From NCBI GenBank assembly GCA_038025085.1, contig CM076154.1, forward strand, positions 24,170,501-24,234,500: a stretch of DNA of 64,000 bases, read 5' to 3'. The DNA comes from Tetragonia tetragonoides (Eukaryota; Streptophyta; Magnoliopsida; Caryophyllales; Aizoaceae). The translations under genes and the position numbers were made by a program. Within the stretch, counting starts at the first letter, position 1. Each line of letters starts with the position of its first letter. Shown here one piece after another: positions 47,621 to 60,300 of this stretch. The notes beneath the pieces are model-generated. The model made no database searches. It was not told where the DNA came from and worked only from the letters and a program-made list of their open reading frames with translations.

Positions 47621-49819
47621 AAAAAGGTGGAGTTAAAGCTTGTTTGTAGTTGTAAACATCCTTGGTGTAGTTTCTCTCTCAAATGAATGCAAACAAAGCA
47701 TTTGGGTGCTTTATCTTAATATACAACACAAAAGACCTCAATCTCTTTCACCCTAATCGGGAGAGCTGTTAAAACGCGTAAATACATTCAAATGATTGAG
47801 TTGAAGCTTGTTTGTCCTTGTAAACATCCTTGGTTAAGTTTCTCAGTCAAATGAATGCAAACAAAGCATTTGGGTGCTTTCTCTTAATATACAACACAAA
47901 AGTACTCAATCTTTTTCACCCTAGTAATATGAGCTTTTAGAACGCGTAAATGAATTCAAAAGGTGGAGTTAAAGCTTGTTTGTACTTGTAAACATCCTTG
48001 GTGTAGTTTCTCACTCAAATAAATGCAAACAAATCATTTGGGTGGTTTCTCTTAATATACAACACAAAAGACCTCAATCTCTTTCACCCTAGTCGTATGA
48101 GGTTTTAAAACGCGTAAAAGCTTTCAAAAGGTTGAGTTGAAGCTTGTTTGTACTTGTAAACGTCCTTGGTGTAGTTTCTCACTCAAATGAATGCAAACAA
48201 AGCATTTGTGTGATTTCTCTTAATATACAACACAAAAGACCTCAATCTCTTTCACCCTAGTCGTATGAGGTTTTAAAACCCGTAAATGCTTTCAAAAGGT
48301 TGAGTTGAAGCTTGTTTGTACTTGTAAACATCCTTGGTGTAGTTTCTCACTCAAATGAATGCAAACAAAGCATTTGGGTGCTTTCTCTTAATATACAACA
48401 CAAAAGAACTCAATCTCTTTAACCCTAGTCATATGAGCTTTTAAAACGCGTAAATACATTCAAAAGCTTGAGTTGAAGCTTGTTTGTACTTGTAAACATC
48501 CTTGGTGTAGTTTCTCCCTCAAATGAATGCAAACAAAGCATTTGGGTGCTTTCCCTTAATATTCAACACAAAAGAACTCAATCTCTTTCACCCTAGATGA
48601 AAGAGCTGTTAAAACGCGTAAATGCATTCAAAAGGTGGATTTAAAGCTTGTTTGTACTTGTAAACATCCTTGGTGTAGTTTCTCGCTCAAATTAATGCAA
48701 ACAAAGCATTTGGGTGCTTTCTCTTAATATACAACACAAAAGACCTCAATCTCTTTCACCCTAGTCGTATGAGGTTTTAAAACGCGTAAATGCTTTCAAA
48801 TGGTTGAGTTGAAGCTTGTTTGTACTTGTAAACGTCCTTGGTGTAGTTTCTCACTCAAATGAATGCAAACAAAGCATTTGTGTGATTTCTCTTAATATAC
48901 AACACAAAAGACCTCAATCTCTTTCACCCTAGTCGTATGAGGTTTTAAAACCCGTAAATGCTTTCAAAAGGTTGAGTTGAAGCTTGTTTGTACTTGTAAA
49001 CATCCTTGGTGTAGTTTGTCACTCAAATGAATGCAAACAAAGCATTTGGGTGCTTTCTCTTAATATACAACACAAAGAACTCAAATCTCTTTCACCCTTT
49101 TCGTATGAGCATTTAAAACGCGTAAATGCATTCAAAAGCTTGAGTTGAAGCTTGTTTGTACTTGTAAACATCCTAGGTGTAGTTTCACACTCAAATGAAT
49201 GCAAACAAAGCTTTTGGTTGCTTTCTCTTAAAATACAACACAAAAGAACTCAAGCTTTTGAATGCATTTACGCGTTTTAAAAGCTGATATGACTAGGGTG
49301 AAAAAGATTGAGTTCTTTTGTGTTGTATTTTAAGAGAAAGCAACCAAAAACTTTGTTTGCATTCATTTCAGTGAGAAACTACACCAAGAATCTTTACAAG
49401 TACAAACAAGCTTCAACTCAAGCTTTTGAATGCATTTACGCGTTTTAAAAGCTCATATGACTAGGGTGAAAGAGATTGAGGTCTTTTGTGTTGTATATTA
49501 AGAGAAAGCACCCAAATGCTTTGTTTGCATTCTTTCGAGTGAGAAACTACACCAAGGATGTTTACAAGTACAAACAAGCTTTAACTCCACCTTTTGAATG
49601 TATTTACGCGTTTTAACAGCTCTTACGACTAGGGTGAAAGAGATTGAGTTCTTTTGTGTTGTATTTTCAGAGAAAGCACCCAAAAGCTTTGTTTGCATTC
49701 ATTGGAGTGAGAAACTATACCAAGGATGTTTACAAGTACAAACAAGCTGCAACTCAAAATTTTGAATGTATTCACAATCAAATGAATGCAAATAAAGCAT
49801 TTGTGTGCTTTCTCTTAAT

Positions 49820-49951
49820 ATGCCTTGATTCAATTATTGTATTGACCGCAATTAAATCATTTGGTTCAATTACCATGAACCTATTGGCCTTGCTATGTAT
49901 TGCATAGCCCAAAAAGATACATTCAACTCCCCTTTCTCCTAATTTCTTTCT
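49820..49951 (-). pseudogene. Ty1/copia pol fragment in HOR-A, copy 3
   Basis: Same fragment, exactly 2331 bp after copy 2; no difference noticed. Confidence 0.85.
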
Positions 49952-52150
49952 AAAAAGGTGGAGTTAAAGCTTGTTTGTAGTTGTAAACATCCTTGGTGTA
50001 GTTTCTCTCTCAAATGAATGCAAACAAAGCATTTGGGTGCTTTATCTTAATATACAACACAAAAGACCTCAATCTCTTTCACCCTAATCGGGAGAGCTGT
50101 TAAAACGCGTAAATACATTCAAATGATTGAGTTGAAGCTTGTTTGTCCTTGTAAACATCCTTGGTTAAGTTTCTCAGTCAAATGAATGCAAACAAAGCAT
50201 TTGGGTGCTTTCTCTTAATATACAACACAAAAGTACTCAATCTTTTTCACCCTAGTAATATGAGCTTTTAGAACGCGTAAATGAATTCAAAAGGTGGAGT
50301 TAAAGCTTGTTTGTACTTGTAAACATCCTTGGTGTAGTTTCTCACTCAAATAAATGCAAACAAATCATTTGGGTGGTTTCTCTTAATATACAACACAAAA
50401 GACCTCAATCTCTTTCACCCTAGTCGTATGAGGTTTTAAAACGCGTAAAAGCTTTCAAAAGGTTGAGTTGAAGCTTGTTTGTACTTGTAAACGTCCTTGG
50501 TGTAGTTTCTCACTCAAATGAATGCAAACAAAGCATTTGTGTGATTTCTCTTAATATACAACACAAAAGACCTCAATCTCTTTCACCCTAGTCGTATGAG
50601 GTTTTAAAACCCGTAAATGCTTTCAAAAGGTTGAGTTGAAGCTTGTTTGTACTTGTAAACATCCTTGGTGTAGTTTCTCACTCAAATGAATGCAAACAAA
50701 GCATTTGGGTGCTTTCTCTTAATATACAACACAAAAGAACTCAATCTCTTTAACCCTAGTCATATGAGCTTTTAAAACGCGTAAATACATTCAAAAGCTT
50801 GAGTTGAAGCTTGTTTGTACTTGTAAACATCCTTGGTGTAGTTTCTCCCTCAAATGAATGCAAACAAAGCATTTGGGTGCTTTCCCTTAATATTCAACAC
50901 AAAAGAACTCAATCTCTTTCACCCTAGATGAAAGAGCTGTTAAAACGCGTAAATGCATTCAAAAGGTGGATTTAAAGCTTGTTTGTACTTGTAAACATCC
51001 TTGGTGTAGTTTCTCGCTCAAATTAATGCAAACAAAGCATTTGGGTGCTTTCTCTTAATATACAACACAAAAGACCTCAATCTCTTTCACCCTAGTCGTA
51101 TGAGGTTTTAAAACGCGTAAATGCTTTCAAATGGTTGAGTTGAAGCTTGTTTGTACTTGTAAACGTCCTTGGTGTAGTTTCTCACTCAAATGAATGCAAA
51201 CAAAGCATTTGTGTGATTTCTCTTAATATACAACACAAAAGACCTCAATCTCTTTCACCCTAGTCGTATGAGGTTTTAAAACCCGTAAATGCTTTCAAAA
51301 GGTTGAGTTGAAGCTTGTTTGTACTTGTAAACATCCTTGGTGTAGTTTGTCACTCAAATGAATGCAAACAAAGCATTTGGGTGCTTTCTCTTAATATACA
51401 ACACAAAGAACTCAAATCTCTTTCACCCTTTTCGTATGAGCATTTAAAACGCGTAAATGCATTCAAAAGCTTGAGTTGAAGCTTGTTTGTACTTGTAAAC
51501 ATCCTAGGTGTAGTTTCACACTCAAATGAATGCAAACAAAGCTTTTGGTTGCTTTCTCTTAAAATACAACACAAAAGAACTCAAGCTTTTGAATGCATTT
51601 ACGCGTTTTAAAAGCTCATATGACTAGGGTGAAAAAGATTGAGTTTTTTTGTGTTGTATTTTAAGAGAAAGCAACCAAAAACTTTGTTTGCATTCATTTC
51701 AGTGAGAAACTACACCAAGAATCTTTACAAGTACAAACAAGCTTCAACTCAAGCTTTTGAATGCATTTACGCGTTTTAAAAGCTCATATGACTAGGGTGA
51801 AAGAGATTGAGGTCTTTTGTGTTGTATATTAAGAGAAAGCACCCAAATGCTTTGTTTGCATTCTTTCGAGTGAGAAACTACACCAAGGATGTTTACAAGT
51901 ACAAACAAGCTTTAACTCCACCTTTTGAATGTATTTACGCGTTTTAACAGCTCTTACGACTAGGGTGAAAGAGATTGAGTTCTTTTGTGTTGTATTTTCA
52001 GAGAAAGCACCCAAAAGCTTTGTTTGCATTCATTGGAGTGAGAAACTATACCAAGGATGTTTACAAGTACAAACAAGCTGCAACTCAAAATTTTGAATGT
52101 ATTCACAATCAAATGAATGCAAATAAAGCATTTGTGTGCTTTCTCTTAAT

Positions 52151-52282
52151 ATGCCTTGATTCAATTATTGTATTGACCGCAATTAAATCATTTGGTTCAA
52201 TTACCATGAACCTATTGGCCTTGCTATGTATTGCATAGCCCAAAATGATACATTCAACTCCCCTTTCTCCTAATTTCTTTCT
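52151..52282 (-). pseudogene. Ty1/copia pol fragment in HOR-A, copy 4
   Basis: Same fragment with one substitution (CAAAATGATAC near 52245 where other copies have CAAAAAGATAC). It marks the end of the last HOR-A unit; downstream satellite no longer follows the HOR-A sequence. Confidence 0.85.
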
Positions 52283-52283
52283 A

Positions 52284-52770
52284 AAAAGGTGGAGTTAAAG
52301 CTTGTTTGTAGTTGTAAACATCCTTGGTGTAGTTTCTCACTCAAATGAATGCAAACAAAGTATTTGGGTGCTTTCTCTTAATATACAACACAAAAGACCT
52401 CAATCTCTTTCACCCTAATCGTAAGAGCTGTTGAAATGCGTAAATACATTCAAAAGCTTGAGTTGAAGCTTGTTTGTAGTTGGAAACATCCTTGGTTAAG
52501 TTTCTCACTCAAATGAATGCAAACAAAGCATTTGGGTGATTTTTCTTAATATACAACACAAAAGAATTGAATCTCTTTCACCCTAGTTGTAAGAGCTGTT
52601 AAAATGCGTAAATGCATTCAAAACGCGTAAATGCATTCAAAAGCATAAGCTGAAGCTTGTTTGTACTTGTAAACATCCTTGGTGTAGTTTCTCACTCAAA
52701 TGAATGCAAACAAAGCATTTGGGTGCTTTCTCTTAATTTTAAACAAAGCATAAGCTGAAGCTTGCTTGCA
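52284..52770 (-). repeat. 168-bp satellite, minus orientation
   Basis: About three minus-orientation monomers between HOR-A and the LINE, with a small local duplication of ACGCGTAAATGCATTCAAAA near 52600-52640. Confidence 0.88.
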
Positions 52771-53362
52771 CAGGTGTGTTTGGAAATTTAGTTCTGATGG
52801 TATATACTCTGCTGGAAGTGGATACAGAATGCTACAGGGTAACATGACAAAATGCAGGCATGCAGATTTGATATGGGGAAAGATATCCATGCCTAGACAT
52901 AGCTTTTGCCTATGGCTAGCCCAAATGGATAGACTGTTAACAAAGGACAGACTATAGAGAATGGGATTTCTGAATGGGGATGCTTTGTGCTACCTGTGCA
53001 AGCAGGAACCAGAGGAACACAACCACCTGTTCTTCAAATGCAAAGTGTCAGCTGCAATCCTGGAACAGTTAAGGGCATGGTTACAAATCTCAGCAACAGC
53101 AAGTACAATCCAGGGGATGTTTAACTGGATCAGCAGGCAGAAATGCTCGAGACTCAGAAAGGAAATATATGCATCAGGGTTAGCAGCAGCAGTATACTGG
53201 GTGTGGAGATGCAGGAATACCCACTATGCTGGCAAAGGCAATATACCAGTTCCGCAGATCATACTACAGGTTCAGCAAGCAGTCAGATGCAGAATTCAAC
53301 AATGCTGCAACAGCAAAAGGAAGATCTCCAGCAGGGACAAGAGCTGGATAGGGGAAATATAG
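52766..53362 (+). pseudogene. LINE reverse transcriptase C-terminus (zf-RVT), broken
   Basis: One reading frame with an in-frame TAG at 52955-52957. Before the stop: WKFSSDGIYSAGSGYRML, then IWGKISMPRHSFCLWLAQMD and LLTKDRL, the hallmark of the plant LINE zf-RVT domain. After the stop: CYLCKQEPEEHNHLFFKC, the Cys/His zinc-binding part, then a Trp-rich tail ending at TAG 53360-53362. The polymerase domain is absent, so this is a dead remnant. The start at 52766 is only an open-frame edge. Confidence 0.87.
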
Positions 53363-54318
53363 ACTGAAGTTAGAAGATTATGCAGCAGGGTCCAGCAGTT
53401 CAGAAATACAAAAGATTCAGCAGGGGATCAGCAGCAGGCTGCTGAAGATAGACAGAATGAGGGATCAAAGAATATGCAGCAGACCTGAAAGGCCAGGAAA
53501 CAGCTGTCTCCGGAAGGAGTCAGTAGCAGGTTGCTGTGGAGCAGTGAAGAACAAAGCAGCAGGTTTCTGAAAACAAGCAGGAAGCAGACAGCAGAGCCCT
53601 GTAGGGGATCTGACTGAGTAATGGAACTCAGGCAGTAGGTCTCAGCAGGGTATCTGTAGCAGGCTGCTGAAGCTAGGCAGAGTGAAGAAGAAATAAAATT
53701 CAGCAGATCAGAAAGAATGAGGACCAGAATGCAGCAATCAGTGAGGACCAGAATGCAGCAGGCTGAGAAAGATCAACAGCAGGGATAAAAAATGGTTAGA
53801 GAGATTTTCAGCTGATCTGTGTACCACAGCAGACCTAGCAGATAGGCAGGACCAGACTCCAGGAGAGGTTTTTGCAGGAAAAAACAGAAGAAATGCAGGA
53901 CTCCAATACCTGTACAGGGAGCTAGACAGTAGAGTGATGTGGATCGGCTTGATTGGGCACAGCAGGTAGATGAAGCAAGAAAGAAGGAGGAATGAATCAG
54001 CTCCTGGAAGTTTTTGTTGTAATATTTTTAGATATATATGTTTTTGTAATTTGCTGTAAGTTAGAAATAATTTTTGCAAATTGTAATGTTTACAGAGATG
54101 GTGAGAAACAATATTTGCAAATTGTAATGTTTACAGAGAGGGTGAACCACTGCCTGTAGTGAGTTGCACCAGATTGAAGGGATGTAAGGTAGTAGAGAAA
54201 TGTAGCAAAAAGGAACCCTACCTAGTAGGTGGCCTTGGATCTGCATTGCCTAAGGACTGTAATCTTGTTACATTACAGAGAGCAATAATACAATTTCTGA
54301 CTTGCACGAAAAAAAAAA
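52771..54318 (+). mobile_element. 5'-truncated LINE (non-LTR retrotransposon) 3' end
   Basis: A 1.5-kb non-satellite insert. It starts inside the reverse transcriptase ORF at the C-terminal zf-RVT region, continues through a GCAG-rich 3' untranslated stretch and ends in ten A at 54309-54318. 5' truncation plus poly(A) is the normal outcome of LINE insertion. Satellite flanks are in the same orientation and almost continuous; I find no clear target-site duplication, and ~7-10 bp of satellite appear lost. Confidence 0.85.
53363..54308 (+). other. LINE 3' untranslated region, CAGCAGG-rich
   Basis: Between 53380 and 53990 the sequence is dense in GCAGCAGG and GGCTGCTGAAG-like words, unlike the AT-rich satellite around it. 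An imperfect 41-bp tandem repeat (TTGCAAATTGTAATGTTTAC at 54074 and 54115) follows. A 113-codon minus-strand frame at 53738-54079 is antisense to this UTR and has no recognised domain. Confidence 0.7.
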
Positions 54319-57300
54319 CATCCTTGGTGTAGTTTCTCAGTCAAATGAATGCAAATAAAGCATTTGGGTGCTTTCTCTTAATATACAACAGAAAAGACCT
54401 CAATCTCATTCACCCTAGATGTAAGAGCTGTTAAATCGCGTAAATGCATTCAAAATGTGGAGTTAAAGCTTGTTTGTACTTGTAAACATCCTTGGTGTAG
54501 ATTCTCACTCAAATTAATGCAAAGAAAGCATTTGGGTGCTTTCTCTTAATATGCAACATAAAAGACCTCAATCTCTTTCACCCTAGTTGTAAGAGCTGTT
54601 AAAATGCGTAAATGCATTCAAAATGTTGAGTTAAAGCTTGTTTGTACTTGTAAACATCCTTGGTGTAGTTTCTCACTCAAATGAATGCAAAGAAAACATT
54701 TGGGTGCGTTCTCTTGATATACAACACAAAAGAACTCAATCTCTTTCACCCTTGTCGTATGAGCTTTTAAAACGCTTAAATGCATTCAAAAGCTTGAGTT
54801 CACGCTTGTTTTTAGTTGTAAACATCCTTGGGGTAATTTCACACTCAAATGAATGCAAAGAAAGCATTTGGGTGCTTTCTCTGAAAATACAACACAAAAG
54901 AACTCAATCTCTTTCACCCTACTCGTAAGAGCTGTTAAAACGCGTAAATACATTCAAAAGCTTGATTTGAGGCTTGTTTGTACTTGTAAACATCCTTGGT
55001 GTAGTTTCTCACTCCAATCAATGCAAACAAAGCTTTAACTCCACCTTTTGAATGCATTTACGCGTTTTAACAGCTCTTACATCTAGGGTGAAAGAGATTG
55101 AAATCTTTTGTGTTGTATTTTCAGAGAAAGCACCCAAAAGCTTTGTTTGCATTCAAAAGGTGGAGTTAAAGCTTGATTACGAGTATAAATGCTTTGTTGG
55201 CATTCATTTGAGTGAGAAACTTAACCAAGGATGTTTACAAGTACAAACAAGCTTCAACTCAAGCTTTTGAATGTATTTACGCGTTTTAACAGCTCTTACG
55301 AGTAGGTTGAAAGAGATTGAGTTCTTTTGTGTTATATTTTAAGAGAAAGCACCCAAATGCTCTCTTTGCATTCATTTGAGTGTGAAACTACCCCAAGGAT
55401 GTTTACAACTACAAACAAGCTTGAACTCAAGCTTTTGAATGCATTTAAGCGTTTTAAAAGCACATACGACAAGGGTGAAAGAGATTGAGTTCTTTTGTGT
55501 TGTATATTAAGAGAACGCACCCAAACGTTTTCTTTGCATTCATTTGAGTGAGAAACTACACCAAAGATGTTTACAAGTACCAACAAGCTTCAACTTAAGC
55601 TTTTGAATGCATATACACGTTTTAAAACCACGTACGCCTAGTGTGAAAGAGATTGAGTTCTTTTGTGTTGTATATTAAGAGAAAGCACCCAAATGCTTTT
55701 TTTGCATTCATTTGAGAGAGAAACTACACCAAGGATGTTTAGAAGTACAAACAAGCTTCAACTCAAGCTTTTGAATGTATTTACGCATTTTAAAACCTCA
55801 TACGACTAGGGTGAAAGAGATTGAGGTCTTTTGTGTTGTATATTAAGAGAAAGCACCCAAATGCTTTGTTTACATTCATTTGAGTGAGAAACTACACCAA
55901 GGATGTTTACAAGTACAAACAAGCTTTAACTCCACCTTATGAATGCATTTACGCGTTTTAACAGCTCTTACATCTAGGGTGAAAGGGATTAAGTTCTTTT
56001 GTGTTGTATATTAAGAGAAAGCACCCAAATGCTTTGTTTGCATTCATTTGAGTGAGAAACTACACCAAGGATGTTTACAAGTACAAACAAGCTTCAACTC
56101 AAGCTTTTGAATGCATTTACACATTTTAACAGCTCTTACAACTAGGGTGAAAGAGATTGAGTTCTTTTGTGTTGTATATTAAAAGAAAGCACACAAATGC
56201 TTTGTTTGCATTCATTTGAGTGAGAAACTACACCAAGAATGTTTACAAGTACAAACAAGCTTCAACTCAAGCTTTTTAATGTATTTACGCGTTTTAAAAG
56301 CTCATATGACTAGGGTGAAAGAGATTGAGGTCTTTTGTGTTGTATATTAAGAGAAAGCACCCAAATGCTTTGTTTGCATTCATTTGAGTGAGAAACTACA
56401 CCAAGGATGTTTACAAGTACAAACAAGCTTCAACTGAAGATTTTTATTGCATTTAAGCATTTTAACAGCTCTTACGACTAGGGGGAAAGAGATTGAGTTC
56501 TTTTGTGTTGTATATTAAAAGCAAGCACACAAATGCTTTGTTTGCATTCATTTGAGTGAGAAACTACACCAAGAATGTTTATAAGTACAAACAAGCTTCA
56601 ACTCAAGCTTTTGAATGCATTTACGCGTTTTAAAAGCTCATATGACTAGGGTGAAAAAGATTGAGTTCTTTTGTGTTGTATTTTAAGAGAAAGCAACCAA
56701 AAGCTTTGTTTGCATTCATTTCAGTGAGAAACTACACCAAGAATGTTTACAAGTACAAACAAGCTTTAACTCAAGCTTTTGAATGTATTTACGCGTTTCA
56801 ACCGCTCTTACGATTAGGGTGAAAGAGATTGAGGTCTTTTGTGTTGTATATTAAGAGAAAGCACCCAAATGCTTTGTTTGCATTCATTTGAGTGAGAAAC
56901 TACACCTAGGATGTTTACATGTACAAACAAGCTTTAACTCCACCTTTTGAATGCATTTACGCGTTTTAACAGCTCTTACATCTAGGGTGAAAGAGATTGA
57001 GTTCTTTTGTGTTGTATTTTAAGAGAAAGCACCCAAATGCTTTGTTTGCATTAATTTGAGTGAGAAACTACACCAAGGATGTTTACAAGTACAAACAAGA
57101 TTTAACTCAACCTTTTGAATGCATTTACGCATTTTAACAGCTCTTACAACTAGGGTGAAAGAGATTGAGTTCTTTTGTGTTGTATATTAAGAGAAATCAC
57201 ACAAATGCTTTGTTTGCATTCATTTGAGTGAGAAACTACACCAAGGATGTTTACAAGTACAAACAAGCTTTAACTCCACCTTTTGAATGCATTTACGCGT

Positions 57301-60300
57301 TTTAACAGCTCTTACATCTAGGGTGAAAGAGATTGAGTTCTTTTGTGTTTTATATTAAGAGAAAGCACCCAAATGCCTTGTTTGAGTGAGAAACTTAACC
57401 AAGGATGTTTACAAGTACAAACAAGCTTTAACTCCACCTTTTGAATGCATTTACGCGTTTTAACAACTCTTACATGTAGGGTGAAAGAGATTGAGTTCTT
57501 TTGTATTGTATATTAAGAGAAAGCACCCAAAAGCTTTGTTTGCATTCATTTGAGGGAGAAACTACACCAAGGATGTTTACAAGTACAAACAAGCTTTAAC
57601 TCCACCTTTTGAATGCATTTACGCGTTTTAAAACCTCATACGACTAGGGTGAAAGAGATTGAGTTCTTTTGTGTTGTATTTTCAGAGAAGGCACCCAAAA
57701 GCTTTGTTTGCATTCATTGGAGTGAGAAACTACACCAAGGATGTTTACAAGTACAAACAAGCTCCAACTCAAGCTTTTGAATGTATTTACGCGTTTTAAC
57801 AGGTTTTACGACTAGGGTGAAAGAGATTTGAGTTCTTTTCTGTTGTATATTAAGAGAAAGCATCCAAATACTTTGTTTGCATTCATTTGAGTGTGAAACT
57901 ACACCAAGGATGTTTATAAGTACACACAAGCTTCAACTCAAGCTTTTGAATGCTTTTCCGCGTTTTGAATGTATTTACGCGTTTTAACAGCTTTTACGAC
58001 TAGGGTGAAAGAGATTTGAGTTCTTTTGTGTTGTATATTAAGAGAAAGCATCCAAATACTTTTTTTGCATTCATTGGAGTGAGAAACTACACCAAGAATG
58101 TTTACAAGTACACACAAGCTTCAACTCAAGCTTTTGAATGCATTTACGCGTTTTAAAAGCTCATATGACTTGGGTGAAAAAGATTGAGTTCTTTTGTGTT
58201 GTATTTTTAGAGAAAGCACCCAAAAGCTTTGTTGCATTCATTGGAGTCAGAAACTACACGAAGGATGTTTACAAGTACAAACAAGCTTCAACTCAAGCTT
58301 TTGAATGTATTTACGCGTTTTAAAAGCTCTTACGACTAGGGTGAAAGAGATTGAGTTCTTTTCTGGTGTATATTAAGAGAAAGCACACAAATGCTCCATT
58401 TGCATTCATTTGATTGTGAATACATTCAAAATTTTGAGTTGAAGCTTGTTTGTACTTCTAAACATCCTTGGTGTAAACAAAGCTTTTGGGTGCTTTCTCT
58501 GAAAATACAACACAAAAGAACTCAATCTCTTTCACCCTAATCGTAAGAGGGTTTTAAAACGTGTATATGCATTCAAAAGGTGGAGTTCAAGGTTGTTTGT
58601 AGTTGTAAACATCCTTGGGGTAGTTTCACACTCAAATGAATGCAAACAAAGCATTTGGGTGCTTTCTCTTAAGCTTGAGTTGAAGCTTGTTTGTACTTGT
58701 AAACACAAAAGAGATTGAGTTCTTTTGTGTTGTATTTTCAGAGAAAGCACCCAAATGCTTTGTTTCACACTCAAATGAATGCATTGACGCATTTTGACAA
58801 CATTTACAACTAGGGTGATAGAGATTGAGTTCATTTGTGTTGTATATTAGGAGAAAGAACCCAAATACTTTGTTTGCATTCAAAAGCTTAATGTTGAAGG
58901 TAGTTTTACCCTTTTGTAGAGCCGTAAATTTGGGTGCTTTTAAAAGCTCATATGACTAGGGTGAAAGAGATTGAGGTCTTTTGTGTTGTATATTAAGAGA
59001 AAGCACCCAAATGCTTTGTTTGCATTCATTTGAGTGAGAAACTACACCAAGGATGTTTACAAGTACAAACAAGCTTTAACTCCAACTTTTGACTGCATTT
59101 ACGCGTTTTAACAGCTCTTACATCTAGGGTGAAAGAGATTGAGTTCTTTTGTGTTTTATATTAAGAGAAAGCACCCAAATGCTATTTGTATTCATTTGAT
59201 TGTTTGTACTTGTAAATTCAAAAGGTGAATGCAAAAAAAATTAAGAAACTGTTTAGAACGCTTAAATGCATTCAAAAGCTTGAGTTTAAGCTTGTTTGTA
59301 CTTGTACATCCTTGGTGTAGTTTCTCACTCCAATGAATGCAAACAAAGCTTTTGGGTGCTTTCTCTAAAAATACAACACAAAAGAACTCAATCACCCAAA
59401 AGCTTTGTTTGCATTCATTTGAGTGAGAAACTACACCAAAGATGTTTACAAGTACCAACAAGCTTCAACTTAAGCTTTTGAATGCATATACGCGTTTTAA
59501 AACCTCATACGGCTAGGGTGAAAGAGATTGAGTTCTTTTGTGTTGTATTTTCAGAGAAAGCACCCAAAAGCTTTGTTTGCATTCATTGGAGTGAGAAACT
59601 ACACCAAGGATGTTAACAAGTACAAAGAAGCTTCAATTCAAGCTTTTGAATGTATTTACGCGTTTTAACAGCTCTTACGACTAGGGTGAAAGAGATTGAG
59701 TTCTTTTGTGTTGTATATTAAGAGAAAGCACACAAATGCTTTGTTTGCATTCATTTGATTGTGAAACTACACCAAGGATGTTTACAAGTACATACAAGCT
59801 TCAACTCAAGCTTTTGAATGCATTTACGCGTTTTCAAAGCTCATATGACTAGGATGAAAAAGATTGAGTTCTTTTGTGTTGTATTTTAAGATAAAGCAAC
59901 CAAAAGCTTTGTTTGCATTCATTTCAGTGAGAAACTACACCAAGAATGTTTACAAGTACGAACAAGCTTCAACTCTATACCAATGAATGCAAAGAAAGCA
60001 TTTGGGTGCGTTCTCTTAAAATACAACACAAAAGAACTCAATCTCTTTCACCCTAGTCGTAAGAGCTGTTAAAATGCTTAAATGCAATAAAAAGCTTCAG
60101 TTGAAGCTTGTTTGTACTTGTAAACATCCTTGTTGTAGTTTCTCACTCAAATGAATGCACACAAAGCAACCAAAAGCTTTGGTTGCATTCATTTGAGTGA
60201 GAAACATAACCAAGGATGTTTACAAGTACAAACAAGCTTCAACTAAAGATTTTGAATGTATTTACGCGTTTTAACAGCTCTTAAGATTAGGGTGATTGAG

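Larger units (their letters stand above)
42960..52283. repeat. HOR-A: four tandem 2331-bp higher-order repeats
   Basis: Units at 42960-45290, 45291-47621, 47622-49952 and 49953-52283. Each is ~13 satellite monomers, minus orientation for ~1.6 kb then plus for ~0.5 kb, ending in a short minus piece and a 132-bp Ty1/copia pol fragment. Copies are almost identical; differences I found include GTACTT in copy 1 where others have GTAGTT, one base at 49286, one at 51646 and one near 52245. The repeated open frames at 44357, 44836 and 44982 plus multiples of 2331 are satellite or antisense shadows, not genes. Confidence 0.95.

Noticed and set aside
53738..54079. 113-codon minus-strand frame
   Set aside because: Antisense to the LINE 3' UTR; low complexity, no recognised domain.
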